The position numbers and the translations under genes are program-made. Under the pieces are notes generated by a model that saw only the letters and a list, made by a program, of their open reading frames with translations, had not been told where the DNA came from and searched no databases. From Candidatus Omnitrophota bacterium (GTDB lineage Bacteria > Omnitrophota > Gorgyraeia > Gygaellales > Profunditerraquicolaceae), in NCBI GenBank assembly GCA_016931435.1, contig JAFGET010000049.1, positions 1-18,813 on the forward strand: a stretch of 18,813 bases of DNA, in the 5' to 3' direction. Shown one piece after another: positions 17,825-18,813 of the stretch. Within the stretch, counting starts at the first letter, position 1. Each line of letters starts with the position of its first letter.

Positions 17825-18813
17825 ATGAAAAAAATAGCCATTGTTTTAATCGCGACTATTCCTCTTCTTTTATCGCAGGCAAGGGCCGAGGATATCGCTT
17901 TGAGCCTGGAGGAGGCCTTTATTATCGCCTTAAGGGATAACCGCGATATATTGCTTAAGGAAGAAGATTTAAAAAAGGCCAAGGCAAAGATAAAAGAGGC
18001 GGATTCCGCGCTCATGCCTTCGTTGAGCGTAAGCGCTGCCTGGAGCCAAACAAGGGGTTATTACGAAAAAGAACTGGGGCAGGATAATGCCCAACTAGGC
18101 TTAAAGCAATATTTATATAAAGGAGGCAGGATACAAAACACCATAAAGCAGAGTAAGGATAAAATAGAGGTTTCCCGCGCGCAGCTGGATAAGACAAAAG
18201 CGGAGGTGATATTTAACGTAAAAAAGGCTTTTTATACGCTTATGCTTTCGGCGGAATACGCGGATTTGAACAAAGAGATTTTTGAAAACAGCCTTTCTCA
18301 TTTAGCTGCCGTAAAGGAGCGTTACCGCATGGGGCAGGCCTCGGAATCGGAAGTCCTCGGGATAGAGGGATCCTTAAGCAATGTAGAGGAGGCATACGCC
18401 GTTTCTTTAAGCCAGAAAGAAGCAAGTTTAGCTCTCTTGAGAAATCTTTTGTACCTGGATGAAAAAGTCAATCTTATCCCTGAGGCGGACTTGAAATACG
18501 AGCCGAAAGAATTCGCTTACGAAGAGGCTTTTTTGCGGGCAATGAAAGTAAGGCCGGAAATAAGGCAATATGAGGCCCAGGAGAATTCGGATAAAAAGGC
18601 GATCGAAATATTAAAGGCGGATAATCGCCCTTCTGTTTATGCCTCCTGGGATTATTATACCCGTTCGCGCGCCCTCGCCACAACTTCCAAGAACCGCAAT
18701 GATTATAATGTGATCGGCTTGACCTTTTCCTGGCCGGTTTTTGACGGCTGGGCGACTAAAGCAAAAATAGACCAGGCGATCATAGACCTAAAAGAGACGC
18801 AATTATATAAAGA
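17825..18813 (+). CDS. TolC family outer membrane efflux protein (3' partial)
   Basis: The frame stays open from the ATG at 17825 to the window edge (329 complete codons). A signal peptide is clear (MKKIAIVLIATIPLLLSQARA, cut likely after Ala21). The mature part shows outer-membrane-efflux-protein features: LSLEEAFIIALRDNRDILL, long Lys/Glu/Ala-rich coiled helices, PSLSVSAAW and LGLKQYLYKGG beta-strand pieces, then RYRMGQASESEVLG, and a second structural repeat with MKVRPEIRQYEAQ, RPSVYASWDY and FSWPVFDGW. TolC-type proteins form the outer-membrane duct of tripartite exporters. The periplasmic adaptor and inner-membrane pump genes would be expected downstream, outside the window. Control by the adjacent MarR is likely. 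Only a weak SD (GAAG) precedes the start, so coupling to the MarR gene is likely. Confidence 0.92.
   Translation, partial: MKKIAIVLIATIPLLLSQARAEDIALSLEEAFIIALRDNRDILLKEEDLKKAKAKIKEADSALMPSLSVSAAWSQTRGYYEKELGQDNAQLGLKQYLYKGGRIQNTIKQSKDKIEVSRAQLDKTKAEVIFNVKKAFYTLMLSAEYADLNKEIFENSLSHLAAVKERYRMGQASESEVLGIEGSLSNVEEAYAVSLSQKEASLALLRNLLYLDEKVNLIPEADLKYEPKEFAYEEAFLRAMKVRPEIRQYEAQENSDKKAIEILKADNRPSVYASWDYYTRSRALATTSKNRNDYNVIGLTFSWPVFDGWATKAKIDQAIIDLKETQLYK

Noticed and set aside
1..18813. Mobile elements, CRISPR arrays, tRNA or rRNA genes.
   Set aside because: No transposase or integrase motif, no regular direct repeats with spacers, and no tRNA cloverleaf or rRNA sequence was seen.

Overview
The window is 18.8 kb of gene-dense chromosome from a Gram-negative bacterium. 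It has lipid A synthesis (LpxB), a TolC-family outer-membrane protein, an L,D-transpeptidase and a secreted protein with a signal peptide. Most genes are housekeeping or regulatory, and I see no transposase, phage gene, tRNA, rRNA or CRISPR array. The moderate, slightly AT-leaning composition, the unusual ribosomal-protein-L27-like gene, the split carB and the large unfamiliar secreted protein suggest a poorly characterised lineage such as Omnitrophota (OP3) or a PVC relative. That placement is inference from overall flavour, not proof.

Layout, left to right. (1) 3-674: 3' end of a carB gene that stops exactly at the midpoint of the normal protein. (2) 768-2291: a DUF1846/UPF0371 protein. (3) 2309-3836: a structured RNA leader, an L27-like gene and an M48 membrane peptidase. 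(4) 3814-5867, minus strand: a Gfo/Idh/MocA oxidoreductase and lpxB, which overlap; the lpxB end runs into the peptidase end. (5) 6001-7118: a second copy of the RNA leader, a small two-helix membrane protein and nadE. (6) 7264-9067: an Lrp/AsnC regulator, an aminotransferase and a strong terminator. (7) 9068-10659: a histone-deacetylase-superfamily hydrolase and a GAF-ANTAR antiterminator-type regulator. (8) 10833-13600: a promoter, a possible leader peptide, an attenuator-type terminator and an 864-residue secreted protein made of about ten helical repeats plus a C-terminal His/Cys caspase-like domain. (9) 13713-17245: a membrane coiled-coil protein, a DUF212 (PAP2-like) protein, a LysM L,D-transpeptidase, accA and a PadR regulator. 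(10) 17289 to the end: a promoter and palindromic operator, a MarR regulator and a TolC-family gene cut off by the window edge.

Three points stand out. First, the leaders of the L27-like gene and of the small membrane protein are two copies of one RNA element. Each has helices that exclude one another and involve the Shine-Dalgarno sequence, and paired bases have changed together between the copies. This is the best candidate for an undescribed regulatory RNA here. Second, the secreted repeat/caspase-like protein lies behind a short leader ORF whose stop codon runs into an intrinsic terminator, with an ANTAR-type regulator just upstream. Third, four transcription units have a good sigma70-type promoter whose -10 box ends only 7-9 nt before the ATG, with no Shine-Dalgarno sequence. 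This implies frequent leaderless initiation alongside classical SD-led genes.
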